Shown piece after piece: positions 48,286-58,205 of a DNA stretch of 64,000 nucleotides. A program made the translations under genes and the position numbers. Numbering within the stretch: the first letter of the stretch is position 1; each line of letters begins with the position of its first letter. The stretch is from positions 33,993 to 97,992 of the forward strand of contig JAKAXM010000006.1 in NCBI GenBank assembly GCA_021816625.1, written 5' to 3'. Under the pieces are notes generated by a model. That model was not told the origin of the DNA, did no database searches, and saw nothing but the letters and a program-made list of their open reading frames with translations. Origin of the DNA: Pseudomonadota bacterium (GTDB taxonomy: Bacteria > Pseudomonadota > Gammaproteobacteria > Acidiferrobacterales > Acidiferrobacteraceae).

Positions 48286-49190
48286 CGCTGCCGGCGCAGA
48301 CCCTCGGGCGCCGGTCCGTGTATCTGTTGCCGACCCGGGAAGGCTTGTGGTTTGCTGGGACGGTCTTCGTCTTATTGCTGGCGGCGGTCAACTACGGCAA
48401 CGGGCTCGCCTACGCCGTCACGTTCCTGCTGGCGGCCCTGGCCACCGTCTCGGCGCTGGCAAGCCAGCGTAATCTGATGGGCCTGGTCGTCCACGAGGGC
48501 CTGCCCCGTCCGGACTTTGCCGGGCGGCCGGTCGCGTTTCGGGTCGTTCTCCACAATACCGGCGCTACCGCTCGTCTCGGCCTATCCGTGACCGCAACCC
48601 ACGGACCCACGATCCGTGTGGATCTCGCGCCCGGTGAACAAAGACGTGTGGAGATCCCGTGGCCCACGGTCCGGCGCGGCATTGTCCCGGCGCCAAGCCT
48701 GCGCATCAGCAGCCATTACCCGCTCGGTTTGTTGCGCGTATGGTCACGGCGGATACCCCTTGCAAACCCCGCGATCGTCTATCCCCGGCCGGCGCCCTTT
48801 GCGCCGCTGCCGGCCGGGCGATCCGGTAGGCGCGCCGATCGTGATGTGGCCGTGGCCGGGGCCGACGGCGGCGGTGATTTTGCGGATCTCGCACCCTTCC
48901 GGGTCGGCGAGAGCCCGCGGCATATCCACTGGAAGGCGGCGGCGGCCGGCAAGGGGCTACTCGTCAAACGCTTTGCCGGCCTATCCGACCGTGAGGTCTG
49001 GATCACGGGTGGGGATGGCGTGTCGGAAGATGACTTGCAGCGCATGGCGCGGCAGACCTTGGACGCCGAGAAAGGCGGTTATCGCTACGGGCTCGCGCTT
49101 GGGCCCCTGCGCATCCCCGCAGGGGCCGGACCCGCCCAAAGAGAGCGGGTGCTGACGGCGCTCGCGCTCCATGGCCACGCCGCGTCCTGA
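48282..49190 (+). CDS. DUF58 domain protein
   Basis: A 302-residue protein with two N-terminal transmembrane helices (about 25-62) and a C-terminal DUF58 motif: 'ADLAPFRVGESPRHIHWKAAAAGKGLLVKRF' with 'REVWITGG'. It is the standard partner of MoxR ATPases. It overlaps moxR by 4 bp and the transglutaminase gene by 20 bp, giving a three-gene operon. Confidence 0.85.
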   Translation: MTLPAQTLGRRSVYLLPTREGLWFAGTVFVLLLAAVNYGNGLAYAVTFLLAALATVSALASQRNLMGLVVHEGLPRPDFAGRPVAFRVVLHNTGATARLGLSVTATHGPTIRVDLAPGEQRRVEIPWPTVRRGIVPAPSLRISSHYPLGLLRVWSRRIPLANPAIVYPRPAPFAPLPAGRSGRRADRDVAVAGADGGGDFADLAPFRVGESPRHIHWKAAAAGKGLLVKRFAGLSDREVWITGGDGVSEDDLQRMARQTLDAEKGGYRYGLALGPLRIPAGAGPAQRERVLTALALHGHAAS

Positions 49191-51111
49191 GCGCCAGCCT
49201 CCGCCTCCGCCGGTCCTGGTCGGGGCGTTGATGGGGGTGGCATGGCTGCCGCTCTATTTTCACCTGCCGTGGTGGACGGTCTGCGCGGCGGCCGCGTTCA
49301 CGGTCTGGCGCTATGCGCAGGGCCGCTATGTGCCCGCTCCCGCGCGACCCATGCGCTGGATTTTGGTGATGGCGGTGGCCCTCCTCATCTATGCCCGCTT
49401 CCATACCTTTGTGGGAGAGCACCCAGGGCTCGCGTTCCTGGTCATGCTGATGGGGCTCAAGTGTCTTGAGGCACGATCGGCGCGCGATGCGGTGGTGCTG
49501 GTCCTTTTGAGCTATGTGGCCCTGCTCGGGGACCTCCTGTTTAAGCCTTCCTTGAGCATGGGGCTTTTGGCCCTGGGGTTTGTGACGGCCTCGTTTGTGG
49601 CGCTGTCGCAGATCGCCCAACCGCGCGGATTGTCCCTGCGCCAACGGATCCGCCAAAGCGTGATCCTGACCCTTCAAGCCCTACCTTTGGCGTTCGCCGC
49701 CTACGTTGTGTTCCCGCGCGTGGCGGGCGGCTTGTGGCACCGGGATCCCCGCCCCATCGGTCAGACCGGGCTCACCCCCGAGTTGCGTCCCGGCTCGCTA
49801 AGCGCCCTCCTCTCGTCGCGGGCAGTCGCGATGCGCGTGATCTTTCATGGCCGCCGCCCCGCGCGCGACCGGCGCTACTTTCGGGCCTATGTGTTGACAA
49901 AGACCAACGGCCGGGTCTGGCAGCGGGGCCCCATGGGGGCAATCGGGCTTACCCGGGGACCTAGGCGCGCAACCTACACGGTCCTTTTGAACCCCGCAGG
50001 GACGCGCGTCCTGCCGGCCCTGGATTGGCCCATGGCCGCGCCCCCTCGCACGACGCTCGTGGCCGGCGGCCTACTCAGGTCCCATACCGTGCCGGCCGGC
50101 GTGACGCGCTATCGCCTGACGGCCGGCGCCGAGCGCGCGGCGCGGCTAGGCGCCCGGGAGCGGCGCGTCGACCTGGCCCTGCCGACGACCCTCGACCCTC
50201 GCATTCGCGCGCTCGCGCGGCGGCTTGCGGGCGGTGCTGCGACCGGTGGCGCCATCGCGGCGCGCGTGCTCGACTATTTCCGGGGGCACGGCTTTGTCTA
50301 CACCCTGAACCCCCCGCCCATGGGCCGTCATCCTGTGACGCGCTTCCTGTTTCAGGTGCGCGCAGGTTACTGCGAGGACTATGCGGCGGCCTTTGCGGTC
50401 CTCATGCGCGCAGCGGGCGTACCGACGCGGGTCGTGGTCGGCTTCTTGGGCGGCGAATACAACCCTGACGGCGGGGACGTCATCATCCGCAATTACGATG
50501 CGCACTCTTGGGATGAGATCTGGGTGCGGGGGCGATGGCGGCGCGTCGACCCGACGGCGGCCGTCGCACCGGGCGCCCTTCGAGAGCGACTCGCTACCTG
50601 GCGGCTCATGGCGGAGGGGCATGGGCGCCTGGTAGGCCGTCCTTGGTGGCGCGCCCTCTCCCACCGTCTGCAACTGTGGCATGACGCGGTAACCACGGGC
50701 TGGGACAACTGGGTCGTCGATTACAGCCGGCAACGGCAGCGGGCGCTACTGACACGCCTGGGCGGCGAGGCGGCGCAACCCGCGGCACTCGCCCTGCTCG
50801 CGCTGGTTGCGGGCATCGCAATCGCGGCCGCGATCAGGGCCTACGGACGCCGGTCGCAAACGGCGCGGGATGCGGCGCGGGATGCGTACGACCGCTATTG
50901 CCGCAAGCTGGGACGGATTGGGCTCGGCCGAGACCCGGCTGAGGGTCCGCAGACTTACTGCCGGCGCGCGGGGCAACAGCGGCCCGACCTGAAGACCACC
51001 ATGGAAGCGATTACCGCAAGCTATATCGCCGCCCGTTACGCCCATGAGCCGCAAGCCGCAGTCCGACTCAAGCGGCAGGTGGCCCGCTTTCGGCCACGCG
51101 GCCGTGCATGA
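49171..51111 (+). CDS. TgpA-like membrane transglutaminase
   Basis: A 646-residue protein with six or so N-terminal helices (about 12-190), a periplasmic transglutaminase-like domain with the catalytic triad recognisable as Cys in 'FQVRAGYCEDYAAAFAVLMRAAGVPTRVVVGFLGG', His in 'NYDAHSWDEIWV' and Asp in 'WRRVDPTAAVAP', one further transmembrane helix (about 530-550), and a cytoplasmic DUF4129-like tail. It matches Pseudomonas TgpA, which also follows moxR and a DUF58 gene. Confidence 0.88.
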   Translation: MATPRPERQPPPPPVLVGALMGVAWLPLYFHLPWWTVCAAAAFTVWRYAQGRYVPAPARPMRWILVMAVALLIYARFHTFVGEHPGLAFLVMLMGLKCLEARSARDAVVLVLLSYVALLGDLLFKPSLSMGLLALGFVTASFVALSQIAQPRGLSLRQRIRQSVILTLQALPLAFAAYVVFPRVAGGLWHRDPRPIGQTGLTPELRPGSLSALLSSRAVAMRVIFHGRRPARDRRYFRAYVLTKTNGRVWQRGPMGAIGLTRGPRRATYTVLLNPAGTRVLPALDWPMAAPPRTTLVAGGLLRSHTVPAGVTRYRLTAGAERAARLGARERRVDLALPTTLDPRIRALARRLAGGAATGGAIAARVLDYFRGHGFVYTLNPPPMGRHPVTRFLFQVRAGYCEDYAAAFAVLMRAAGVPTRVVVGFLGGEYNPDGGDVIIRNYDAHSWDEIWVRGRWRRVDPTAAVAPGALRERLATWRLMAEGHGRLVGRPWWRALSHRLQLWHDAVTTGWDNWVVDYSRQRQRALLTRLGGEAAQPAALALLALVAGIAIAAAIRAYGRRSQTARDAARDAYDRYCRKLGRIGLGRDPAEGPQTYCRRAGQQRPDLKTTMEAITASYIAARYAHEPQAAVRLKRQVARFRPRGRA

Positions 51112-51530
51112 CGCCAAGCCACATCGTACCGAGGACCCCGGCGCCGAGCGCCGCGAGCCGAGTGGGGGCTTGCGGGCCACCTGATTGAGACCCGGCTCGA
51201 ACGCCAGGATGGTGATGAAAGGCACCATCGTGAAACCGATGTCGCTCAAGCAGGCGCAACCGAGGATGGGGGCAAAGGTCGGTCCGCGCGGTGGCTTCGC
51301 AAGCCGCAATCGCAAGACGAGCCAGGACTTTCGCCGACGTCGGAAAACGTGGCACACAAAAGACCCGGCAGGACCCCGAGCAGGGCGGCGCCGCGTGCGG
51401 TGAAGGCGCCGACCGAAAGCCTGAGTCCGGCGTTGGCGAGCACAAAGAGCGGCAGGGCCCCGGCGGCGAACGGGAAGACCATGGTCCGGGGCGGCGGCGC
51501 CCCCCAAAGACGGGGGCTATGAGGCTCGTG
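51068..51530 (-). pseudogene. Frameshifted 3' remnant of an NhaA Na+/H+ antiporter gene
   Basis: Three minus-strand frames in succession show NhaA C-terminal signatures. The first (about 51380-51500) reads 'FPFAAGALPLFVLANAGL'. The second (about 51180-51340) reads 'WLVLRLRLAKPP' and 'DIGFTMVPFITILAFEPG', where functional NhaA has G-IGFTMSLFI. The third (to stop 51068) reads 'RLAALGAGVLGTMWLG'. At least two frameshifts are needed, and the N-terminal two thirds is missing, so the gene is dead. The 3' end overlaps the transglutaminase gene. The rest of the gap to 51654 has nothing I can support. Confidence 0.65.
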
Positions 51531-51654
51531 CGAGGATGACAGCGCTTGCTCCCTGGGCCGGCGCGCAGTGGGTCTGGGGCCGGCCTTGCGGGGCGAGTAT
51601 AGTCTGGCGCACGGGACCGTTGTTAGGGGTTCGGGGCGCGCGGCCCTCCCCGGT

Positions 51655-52980
51655 TCATTTGCCGATACAAAAGTCGGCGAATATGCGACCCAAAAGGTCA
51701 TCGCTCGTAAGGCGGCCCGTGAGCTCGCCTAAGGCGTCGCTCGCGAGCCGCAACTCTTCGGCGAGCAGCAAGGCGTCCCCTAGCGCTTGCTGCGCCTGGG
51801 CGCGGACTACCGCCGCGGTGGCCTGCTCGAGGGCTACGATATGCCGCCGGCGGGCCGCGAACAGGCCACCTGCTGGCGTGCCCCCGGGTCCGAGCAGCCG
51901 ATTGCCGATGGCCGCACGCAAAGACGCAAGACCCGCGCCTGTCTGCGCGGAGATGGCGCAACCCCCGGGGCACGGACCCGCGGCACGGCCGGAGCGGTCG
52001 ATCTTCGTATAGACCCGCAGGACGCGATCTTCCGGCCAAGGCGGGGCCTCCGGCTCGGGGCCGGCGGTATCGTCGATAAGCCAGAGTATGCAGTCGGCAG
52101 CCATGGCGGCCGCCTGGGCCCGGCGCACGCCCTCCTGTTCGACGGGGTCGGTCGTCGGCCGCAGACCCGCGGTGTCACAGATATCGAGACTCAAGCCGTC
52201 CATGACCACGCGCTCGCGAATGATGTCGCGGGTCGTGCCGGGGATGGGGCCGACGATAGCGGCGTCGTGGCCTGCAAGCGTATTGAGGAGCGTGGATTTT
52301 CCGGCATTGGGAGGGCCTGCGATGACAAGCCGCGCCCCCTCGTTCAGAACCCGGCCTTCGTGGCCCTGCCGGATCGTGGTCTGAAGGGTTGCCGCGAGAT
52401 CGCGCAGGGTCGCCGCCAGGAGAGGGTCGGTGGCCAGGTCCTCGACCTCTTCGGGAAAATCCAGCGCCGCCTCTATCCGTGTACGCACGGCGACGAGGCG
52501 CTCGTTTAAAGCGGCGATCATCCCCGAAAAGGTGCCTTGCAGGGTATTCAGGGCCGCGCGCGCCGCCGTTTCGTGGGCACTGGCAATCAAATCGGCCACG
52601 GCCTCGGCCTGGATCAGATCGATCTTGCCATTCAAAAAGGCACGCTCCGTGAATTCGCCCGGACGCGCGCAGCGCGCGCCCTGCGCAACCAGGGCTGCCA
52701 CGAGGCGATCGAGGACGACCGGACTGCCATGGCCCTGCAATTCGAGGACGTCCTCGCCCGTGAACGAGGCAGGGGCCGGGAAGAACAAGGCGACGCCTTG
52801 GTCGACGGGCGCGCCCGCCTCGTCATGAAAGACAGCGAGCGTCGCCATGCGCGCCTTGGGTAACTTCCGCAAGACGGCCCGGGCGAGCGTCATAGCAAGG
52901 GGCCCCGAGACCCGGACAATACCGATGCCCCCCGCCCCGGGAGGGGTTGCGACCGCGCAAATAGTGTCGGCCGTGGCCAC
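51655..52980 (-). CDS. mnmE: tRNA modification GTPase MnmE (TrmE)
   Basis: Partner of MnmG in wobble uridine modification. The 441 residues show an N-terminal tetrahydrofolate-binding domain ('TICAVATPPGAGGIGIVRVSG'), the G1 loop GPPNAGKST (about 220-228), G3 'DTAGL', G4-like 'TKID', and the essential C-terminal CIGK. GTG start, 6 bp after yidC. Last gene of the rpmH-rnpA-yidD-yidC-mnmE series. Confidence 0.96.
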   Translation of the reverse strand: MATADTICAVATPPGAGGIGIVRVSGPLAMTLARAVLRKLPKARMATLAVFHDEAGAPVDQGVALFFPAPASFTGEDVLELQGHGSPVVLDRLVAALVAQGARCARPGEFTERAFLNGKIDLIQAEAVADLIASAHETAARAALNTLQGTFSGMIAALNERLVAVRTRIEAALDFPEEVEDLATDPLLAATLRDLAATLQTTIRQGHEGRVLNEGARLVIAGPPNAGKSTLLNTLAGHDAAIVGPIPGTTRDIIRERVVMDGLSLDICDTAGLRPTTDPVEQEGVRRAQAAAMAADCILWLIDDTAGPEPEAPPWPEDRVLRVYTKIDRSGRAAGPCPGGCAISAQTGAGLASLRAAIGNRLLGPGGTPAGGLFAARRRHIVALEQATAAVVRAQAQQALGDALLLAEELRLASDALGELTGRLTSDDLLGRIFADFCIGK

Positions 52981-52986
52981 GGGCCC

Positions 52987-54606
52987 CTAGCCTTTATCGA
53001 CGCGACTCATGACCCACTGTTGCTGGAGAATGGATAACACGTTGTTGGTCACCCAGTACAAGACGAGACCGGCCGGAAAGAACAGGAAAAATACGGTGAA
53101 GATGACCGGCATGATCATCATGACCTTACGTTGTGTCGGATCCATCATGGCCGGATTCAGTAGCTGCTGGACCAACATCGATATCCCCATGAGGATAGGC
53201 AGCACGAAATAGGGATCGGGCGCAGCTAGGTTGTGGATCCACAAAATAAAGGGCGCATCACGCAAGGCGACGCTGTTTAACAGGACCCAGTAGAGGGCGA
53301 TAAATACCGGGATTTGGACGATCATGGGCAAACAGCCGCCGAGCGGGTTCATCTTTTCTTGTTTATAGAGCTCCATCATCGCCTGCTGCAAAGCGGTCTT
53401 GTCCGCCCCATGCCGCTCCTTTAGCGCGGCCATGCGCGGCTGGAGCTTGCGCATCTTGGCCATGGATTTGAAGCTTGCTGCCGATAAGGGGAAGAAGATG
53501 ACCTTTATAAGCACGGTCAACAAAATGATGGAGGCGCCCCAGTTGCCAAGCACGTGCTCGATGTGCGCAAGGACCCAGTAAAGGGGCTGGGCTAAGACCG
53601 TGAGCCAACCGTAATCGACCGTGAGATCGAGGCCGGGGGCGACCGCCTTCAAAAGGGACGGCTGTTTGGGGCCGAGAAAGAGCCGCGTCTCGAGGCTCGC
53701 CGTCGCGCCGGGCGCTATGAGAAGCGGCTGGGCGGTTTTATAGCCCAAAAGGTAGTGCGGTCCCGGCAGGACGGAACTGTAGAAAATGGCCGTTTGCGAG
53801 GGGGTCGGGATAGCGGCCCCCAAAAAATAGTGCTGCGAGACCGCGACCCAGCCGCCGGTCACACGCCGGTGCAGCGGGTGCTTTACGAGGTGCGGGAAGG
53901 GCACTTTCTGGTATTTGCCCGTGGGGCTATAGAAGGCGCCCCCGATGTAGATCGGCGCCGAATGATAGAAGTGGGTCTTGGGCGGCGGCCCGTGGAGGAA
54001 CTGGTTATACAGATAAACTCGGACGGGCTGAGAGCCCTTGTTGTGGATGATGTACCGCAGGGGGACCGTGTAGCTGTTGCGGGTGAAGGTGTAGACCTTG
54101 GTGACGGCGAGTGAACCGTGCGCCCAATGGAAGCGGACGTGCAGCCGGGCCTGACCGGGCTTAAAGGCGTAGTGCCGGTGGCTTACGCTGTAGAGGCTCG
54201 TTTGGTTGGGGTAATGCCCGTAACCGAGCAGGCCGTTTTGGTTTAAAAAGACCGCTTTTGGGTCTTGGGTTAGGAGCGCGTAATGATGTTGGCGCCCACT
54301 GTCGTCGGCGAAATAATGATCCAGGCTCAGGCGGCTGAAATCGGCGCCGTGCGTATTCAAGACGGCGGTATAGGTGTCGGTGGCGACAGTAACCCGTTGT
54401 CCGGAGATGGTCGTGTCTGCCTTTTGCGGACGGGCGCGCGTGCCGGGGGCCTTAAGCGACGTCCCGGGGGTTCCGGGTAGGGTCGGTAGGGTCCGTGCTT
54501 GCGTGGGGGCCGAAGCAGCGGCCGGACGCCAGTGTTCCCAATCCGTCCACAAGGTGAAGAGGATGACGGTAAGTAGGATGTAGAGGATGGGGCGGTAGTT
54601 AGTCAT
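52987..54606 (-). CDS. yidC: Membrane protein insertase YidC
   Basis: A 539-residue insertase: N-terminal transmembrane helix (about 6-21), a large periplasmic beta-sandwich (about 60-320), and five C-terminal helices with '[34 protein letters not shown]' and the '[27 protein letters not shown]' signature. The periplasmic region is rich in His and Tyr. Overlaps yidD by 8 bp. Confidence 0.96.
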   Translation of the reverse strand: MTNYRPILYILLTVILFTLWTDWEHWRPAAASAPTQARTLPTLPGTPGTSLKAPGTRARPQKADTTISGQRVTVATDTYTAVLNTHGADFSRLSLDHYFADDSGRQHHYALLTQDPKAVFLNQNGLLGYGHYPNQTSLYSVSHRHYAFKPGQARLHVRFHWAHGSLAVTKVYTFTRNSYTVPLRYIIHNKGSQPVRVYLYNQFLHGPPPKTHFYHSAPIYIGGAFYSPTGKYQKVPFPHLVKHPLHRRVTGGWVAVSQHYFLGAAIPTPSQTAIFYSSVLPGPHYLLGYKTAQPLLIAPGATASLETRLFLGPKQPSLLKAVAPGLDLTVDYGWLTVLAQPLYWVLAHIEHVLGNWGASIILLTVLIKVIFFPLSAASFKSMAKMRKLQPRMAALKERHGADKTALQQAMMELYKQEKMNPLGGCLPMIVQIPVFIALYWVLLNSVALRDAPFILWIHNLAAPDPYFVLPILMGISMLVQQLLNPAMMDPTQRKVMMIMPVIFTVFFLFFPAGLVLYWVTNNVLSILQQQWVMSRVDKG

Positions 54607-54835
54607 GTCGGGATTTCAGGGACCTCAAGGGAACGGGGTCGTGTCCGCCCTCATGCCAGGGATGACAACGGCCGATACGTTTAATCGACAACCACAGACC
54701 GCGGCCAGCACCATGAACGGCGATGGCCTCCTGGGCATAGGCCGAACATGTGGGGTAATAGCGGCAGCGCGCGCCCAGCCACGGGCTTACGAAAAAACGG
54801 TAAGCGCGGATCAGGAAGATCAGGAGCTGGCGCAT
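54599..54835 (-). CDS. yidD: Membrane protein insertion efficiency factor YidD
   Basis: A 78-residue protein with the family signature: '[30 protein letters not shown]' with its cysteine pair, then '[17 protein letters not shown]'. It lies between rnpA (16-bp overlap) and yidC (8-bp overlap), the conserved position. Confidence 0.95.
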   Translation of the reverse strand: MRQLLIFLIRAYRFFVSPWLGARCRYYPTCSAYAQEAIAVHGAGRGLWLSIKRIGRCHPWHEGGHDPVPLRSLKSRHD

Positions 54836-55188
54836 AAGGGCGATATCTTTTGGAGCAAACGGAGCAAGGTCGCGGCAAATTCGCCGGACGCGGCCGTGGC
54901 GGCATCCGGGTAGGCTATGACGACGAAGTCGAGGGCCGGCAATCGGCCCTGTTGGTGTCGAAAAAACTCCCGGATACGGCGCTTGATCGTGTTGCGCATA
55001 ACGGCCCGCCGCGAGACCTTCCGGGAAACGGCGAGCCCGAGCCGTGCGTAGGTGAGGCCGTTGGGCGCCGCAATGATACCGACGGACGCGTGGCGGACGC
55101 GCTTGCCGCTTTTAAAAACCTCTTGGTAGCGCTTGGGATCAGTCAGCCGCACGCGGCGCGGAAAGCCTTCGGGACCGCGGGCTGCCAC
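54820..55188 (-). CDS. rnpA: Ribonuclease P protein component
   Basis: A 122-residue basic protein of RNase P, which matures tRNA 5' ends. The RNR motif appears as '[23 protein letters not shown]' (about 56-78). GTG 55188 is the start, 5 bp after the rpmH stop, and is the only plausible one. Confidence 0.95.
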   Translation of the reverse strand: MAARGPEGFPRRVRLTDPKRYQEVFKSGKRVRHASVGIIAAPNGLTYARLGLAVSRKVSRRAVMRNTIKRRIREFFRHQQGRLPALDFVVIAYPDAATAASGEFAATLLRLLQKISPLCASS

Positions 55189-55193
55189 CGCTT

Positions 55194-55328
55194 TTAGGCA
55201 CTGAGGCGCACGCGACCCTTGGCACGACGGGCGTTGATGACGGCGCGTCCACCGGGGGTGCTCATGCGGGCCCGAAATCCATGGGTGCGTTTGCGCTTCA
55301 AAACACTCGGCTGGAAGGTTCTCTTCAT
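55194..55328 (-). CDS. rpmH: Ribosomal protein bL34
   Basis: A 44-residue basic protein beginning [19 protein letters not shown] and ending in [10 protein letters not shown], matching bL34 in length and sequence. AAGGAA lies before ATG 55328. First gene of the rpmH-rnpA-yidD-yidC-mnmE operon, next to dnaA as in most bacteria. Confidence 0.97.
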   Translation of the reverse strand: MKRTFQPSVLKRKRTHGFRARMSTPGGRAVINARRAKGRVRLSA

Positions 55329-55369
55329 GCGTAAATTCCTTAAAGGGAAAGGGCTACCAAAGGGCGGGA

Positions 55370-55398
55370 ACACTACGAGGTCTGCGGCATTTTGTCAA
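55370..55398 (-). promoter_or_regulatory. Rpmh promoter
   Basis: On the minus strand, consensus -35 TTGACA (55393-55398), a 17-bp spacer and TAGTGT (55370-55375), about 40 bases upstream of rpmH. Confidence 0.65.
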
Positions 55399-55432
55399 TG
55401 CGTAAGGGGCAGGACAGGCCGCGGCGGGAGCT

Positions 55433-55441
55433 TGTGGATAA
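55433..55441 (-). promoter_or_regulatory. Consensus DnaA box upstream of dnaA
   Basis: TTATCCACA on the minus strand (TGTGGATAA on the plus), a perfect match, 56 bases before the dnaA start. Probably for dnaA autoregulation or part of a bipartite origin. Confidence 0.7.
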
Positions 55442-55496
55442 GTGGCCCCGGCCCTAGACTATGGGCGGATCCCCCTTCTCTCCAGGTCATCGTCCC

Positions 55497-56828
55497 GTGA
55501 GTCAGCCTGCCATTTGGAAAAAGTGTATGGACCGGCTCGAGGAAGAGCTGTCCGCGCAACAATTCAATACATGGATTCGGCCGCTGCAAGCGGAATGGGA
55601 GCGCAATTGTTTGCGACTACTCGCCCCTAACCGTTTTGTGACGGAGTGGGTTAAAGACCGCTTTGCCGAACGCATAGCCGAGCTGGTGGCCCAGTATCAA
55701 GGGGGCCAAGGGGCCGTGACCGTCACCGTGCAGGTCGGCAGTACGGGCCATAAAACGCAAGGGGCGGTGAAGACACCGAGTGCCACCGCCAAGCGCGAGC
55801 CCTTATACAGTTCGCGCCTAAACCCAGATTTCACCTTTGAGACGCATATCGAGGGGAAATCGAATCAATTGGCGCGCGCGGCGGCGCGGCAGATCGGGGA
55901 AAACCCGGGCGGTGCCTATAACCCGCTTTTTATCTACGGTGGCGTGGGTCTTGGTAAGACCCATCTCATGCAGGCGGCGGGAAATCTGCTCATAACACAT
56001 AAACGCGAAGCCAAGGTGTCCTATGTCCATTCCGAGCGCTTCGTGGCGGATATGGTGAAGGCCTTGCAACATAACGCGATCAACGAGTTTAAAAAGTATT
56101 ACCGGTCACTGGACGCCTTATTGATTGACGACATCCAGTTTTTTGCCGGGAAAGAGCGGTCACAGGAAGAATTCTTTCATACTTTCAATGCGTTATTGGA
56201 AGGACAGAAGCAGGTAATCATTACCGCGGACCGCTTCCCTAAGGAATTTGTAGGGGTGGAAGAACGCTTGGTATCGCGATTTGGGTCGGGACTTACGGTA
56301 TCGATCGAGCCGCCGGAACTGGAGACCCGTGTCGCTATCTTGATTAAGAAGGCCCAACAGGAAGGGATACCCCTGCGCGATGAGGTGGCGTTCTTTATCG
56401 CCAAACGGGTGCGGTCCAACGTCCGGGAACTGGAGGGGGCGCTGCGTCGGGTTATGGCGAGCGCGAATTTTACAGGGCGTCCTATTGACCTTACGCTGGC
56501 GGCGGAAAGCCTAAAAGACCTCCTCGCCTTTCAGGAGCGGCTCGTAACGATCTCCAACATCCAGAAGATGGTCGCCGAGTACTTCAAGATACGGGTATCG
56601 GATTTGAGTGCAAAGAGCCGGTCGCGGCAGGTGACCCGGCCCCGGCAGATCGCGATGGCACTCGCCAAGGAATTGACACACCACAGTCTGCCTGAGATCG
56701 GCAAGGAATTCGGGGGCCGGGACCACTCTACGGTTATCCATGCTTGCCGGAAGGTAAGCGAATTATTGGAGGAGGATCCGCGGTTCAAAGAGGATTACGC
56801 GAACCTCACGCGGATACTGACGACATAA
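55497..56828 (+). CDS. dnaA: Chromosomal replication initiator DnaA
   Basis: A 443-residue AAA+ initiator. Domain I runs '[25 protein letters not shown]' (6-30); there is a short linker to about 105; the ATPase domain has Walker [10 protein letters not shown] (148-156) and Walker B '[21 protein letters not shown]'; and the DNA-binding domain IV has the signature '[15 protein letters not shown]' (about 410-424). GTG 55497 is chosen because it places the family N-terminus correctly. Coding composition is G-rich compared with genes outside dnaA-recF. Confidence 0.97.
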   Translation: MSQPAIWKKCMDRLEEELSAQQFNTWIRPLQAEWERNCLRLLAPNRFVTEWVKDRFAERIAELVAQYQGGQGAVTVTVQVGSTGHKTQGAVKTPSATAKREPLYSSRLNPDFTFETHIEGKSNQLARAAARQIGENPGGAYNPLFIYGGVGLGKTHLMQAAGNLLITHKREAKVSYVHSERFVADMVKALQHNAINEFKKYYRSLDALLIDDIQFFAGKERSQEEFFHTFNALLEGQKQVIITADRFPKEFVGVEERLVSRFGSGLTVSIEPPELETRVAILIKKAQQEGIPLRDEVAFFIAKRVRSNVRELEGALRRVMASANFTGRPIDLTLAAESLKDLLAFQERLVTISNIQKMVAEYFKIRVSDLSAKSRSRQVTRPRQIAMALAKELTHHSLPEIGKEFGGRDHSTVIHACRKVSELLEEDPRFKEDYANLTRILTT

Positions 56829-57070
56829 GCTGTGGGTAAAAAAGGATAAGACAGGACTTCCGTTGGATCGCGATTTTTATGCACATCTGTCCACAGCCTT
56901 ACCCACAGGGGGTGCGCCCTTTTATACCGACCTTATAAGTGTCATAGGACCTTAAAAGACGCGGAAAAAGCGGGTTATGCACAAGGGGGTGGTGGCGTAA
57001 TAATTACCATAACAAGAAAGAGATAAATCATAAAACCTAGTTATAGGGCGATGGATAAGAGGGGAATATT
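56829..57070. other. oriC: Candidate replication origin (oriC) between dnaA and dnaN
   Basis: This 242-bp gap holds four DnaA-box-like nonamers: TTACCCACA at 56831-56839 (minus strand) and 56899-56907 (plus), and TTATGCACA at 56877-56885 and 56975-56983 (both plus). They are followed by an AT-rich stretch (about 57000-57060) that could be the unwinding element. Gene orientation diverges here, with the rpmH operon leftward and dnaA onward rightward. Confidence 0.6.
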
Positions 57071-58174
57071 ATGGAATTTCTGGTCGGTCGCGATGAGTTG
57101 CTAAAGGTGGTGGGTGTCGTCAGCGCGGTCGTAGAGCGGCGGCAAGCGAAGCCGATCCTGGGGCACGTGTTAGTGAAAGTCGCGGCCGGTGTGTTGGTCG
57201 TGACGGGCACCGACCAGGAGGTCGAGATGGTGATGAGTTGTCCCGCGGAGGGCCGGATCGAGGGGGCAACCACAGTGCCTGGACGGAAGTTGTTGGAGAT
57301 CGTGCGGGCCTTGCCGGCCGGGGCCTCGGTGCGATGTCAGATCGAAGGGGGGCGATTTCGGTTGAGCGTGGGTCGGTCGCGGTTCCATTTGGCGACTCTG
57401 CCGGCAGAGGAATTCCCGAACGTAACGACGGCGGTGTGGGATAACGAGTTCCGGGTGGCGGGTGGTGAGCTGCGGAAGATCATCGAGAAGACGCAGTTTT
57501 GTATGGCGCAACAGGATGTGCGCTATTACTTGAATGGTTTGATGCTGGAGACCTTGGGCGGCAGCCTGAAGGCTGTAGCAGCCGATGGGCATCGACTGGC
57601 CTTGTGCGGGACGAGTCTCGGGGATCAGGTAGTGGGGGATCGCCAGATTATCGTGCCGAGAAAGGCGGTAGTGGAGATGATGAGGTTCCTGGGGCATGAC
57701 ATAAGCCCGGTGGATGTGTCGGTGTCGGCGAATCATATACGCATCAAACAGGACCAATTGGTGTTTGTGTCAAAGCTCGTCGATGGGCGTTTTCCGGACT
57801 ATCAGCGGGTGATCCCGGGGGTAGTTAAGGGTGGGGTAACGCTGCCCCGTGAAGGGTTGCGAGAAATGTTGGGTCGGGTGGGTGTGGTGTCGACCGAAAA
57901 ATTTCGGGGGATACGACTCTGGTTTAAGGATCGTAGCTTGGCGGCGAGCGCGACGAATAGTGAGCACGATGAGGCATGGGAAGAGTTGGAGCTGGATGAG
58001 GACGTCGCGGAGTTCGAGATAGGGTTCAATGTGAGCTACTTGATGGAAGTGCTGGGGGCGCTCGAGGGCCAGAAGGTCGTGGCGGCCTGGGCAGATGAAA
58101 AAGGCGGTTGGCGGATAAAGGATGTGGACGGTACAAGGGAACAGGTATACGTGGTGATGCCGGTTCGGTTATAG
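57071..58174 (+). CDS. dnaN: DNA polymerase III beta sliding clamp
   Basis: A 367-residue clamp made of three homologous domains. Recognisable segments include 'MEFLVGRDELLKVVGVVSAVVERR', 'YYLNGLMLE...AVAADGHRLALC', 'LVDGRFPDYQRVIP' and the C-terminal 'VMPVRL', close to the usual MPMRL. Strong use of G-ending codons (GTG, GGG, TTG) sets it apart from gyrB. AGAGGGGAA precedes the ATG. Confidence 0.97.
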   Translation: MEFLVGRDELLKVVGVVSAVVERRQAKPILGHVLVKVAAGVLVVTGTDQEVEMVMSCPAEGRIEGATTVPGRKLLEIVRALPAGASVRCQIEGGRFRLSVGRSRFHLATLPAEEFPNVTTAVWDNEFRVAGGELRKIIEKTQFCMAQQDVRYYLNGLMLETLGGSLKAVAADGHRLALCGTSLGDQVVGDRQIIVPRKAVVEMMRFLGHDISPVDVSVSANHIRIKQDQLVFVSKLVDGRFPDYQRVIPGVVKGGVTLPREGLREMLGRVGVVSTEKFRGIRLWFKDRSLAASATNSEHDEAWEELELDEDVAEFEIGFNVSYLMEVLGALEGQKVVAAWADEKGGWRIKDVDGTREQVYVVMPVRL

Positions 58175-58205
58175 GACAGGGCCGGGTGAGGGTTGAGTGG
58201 GGTCG

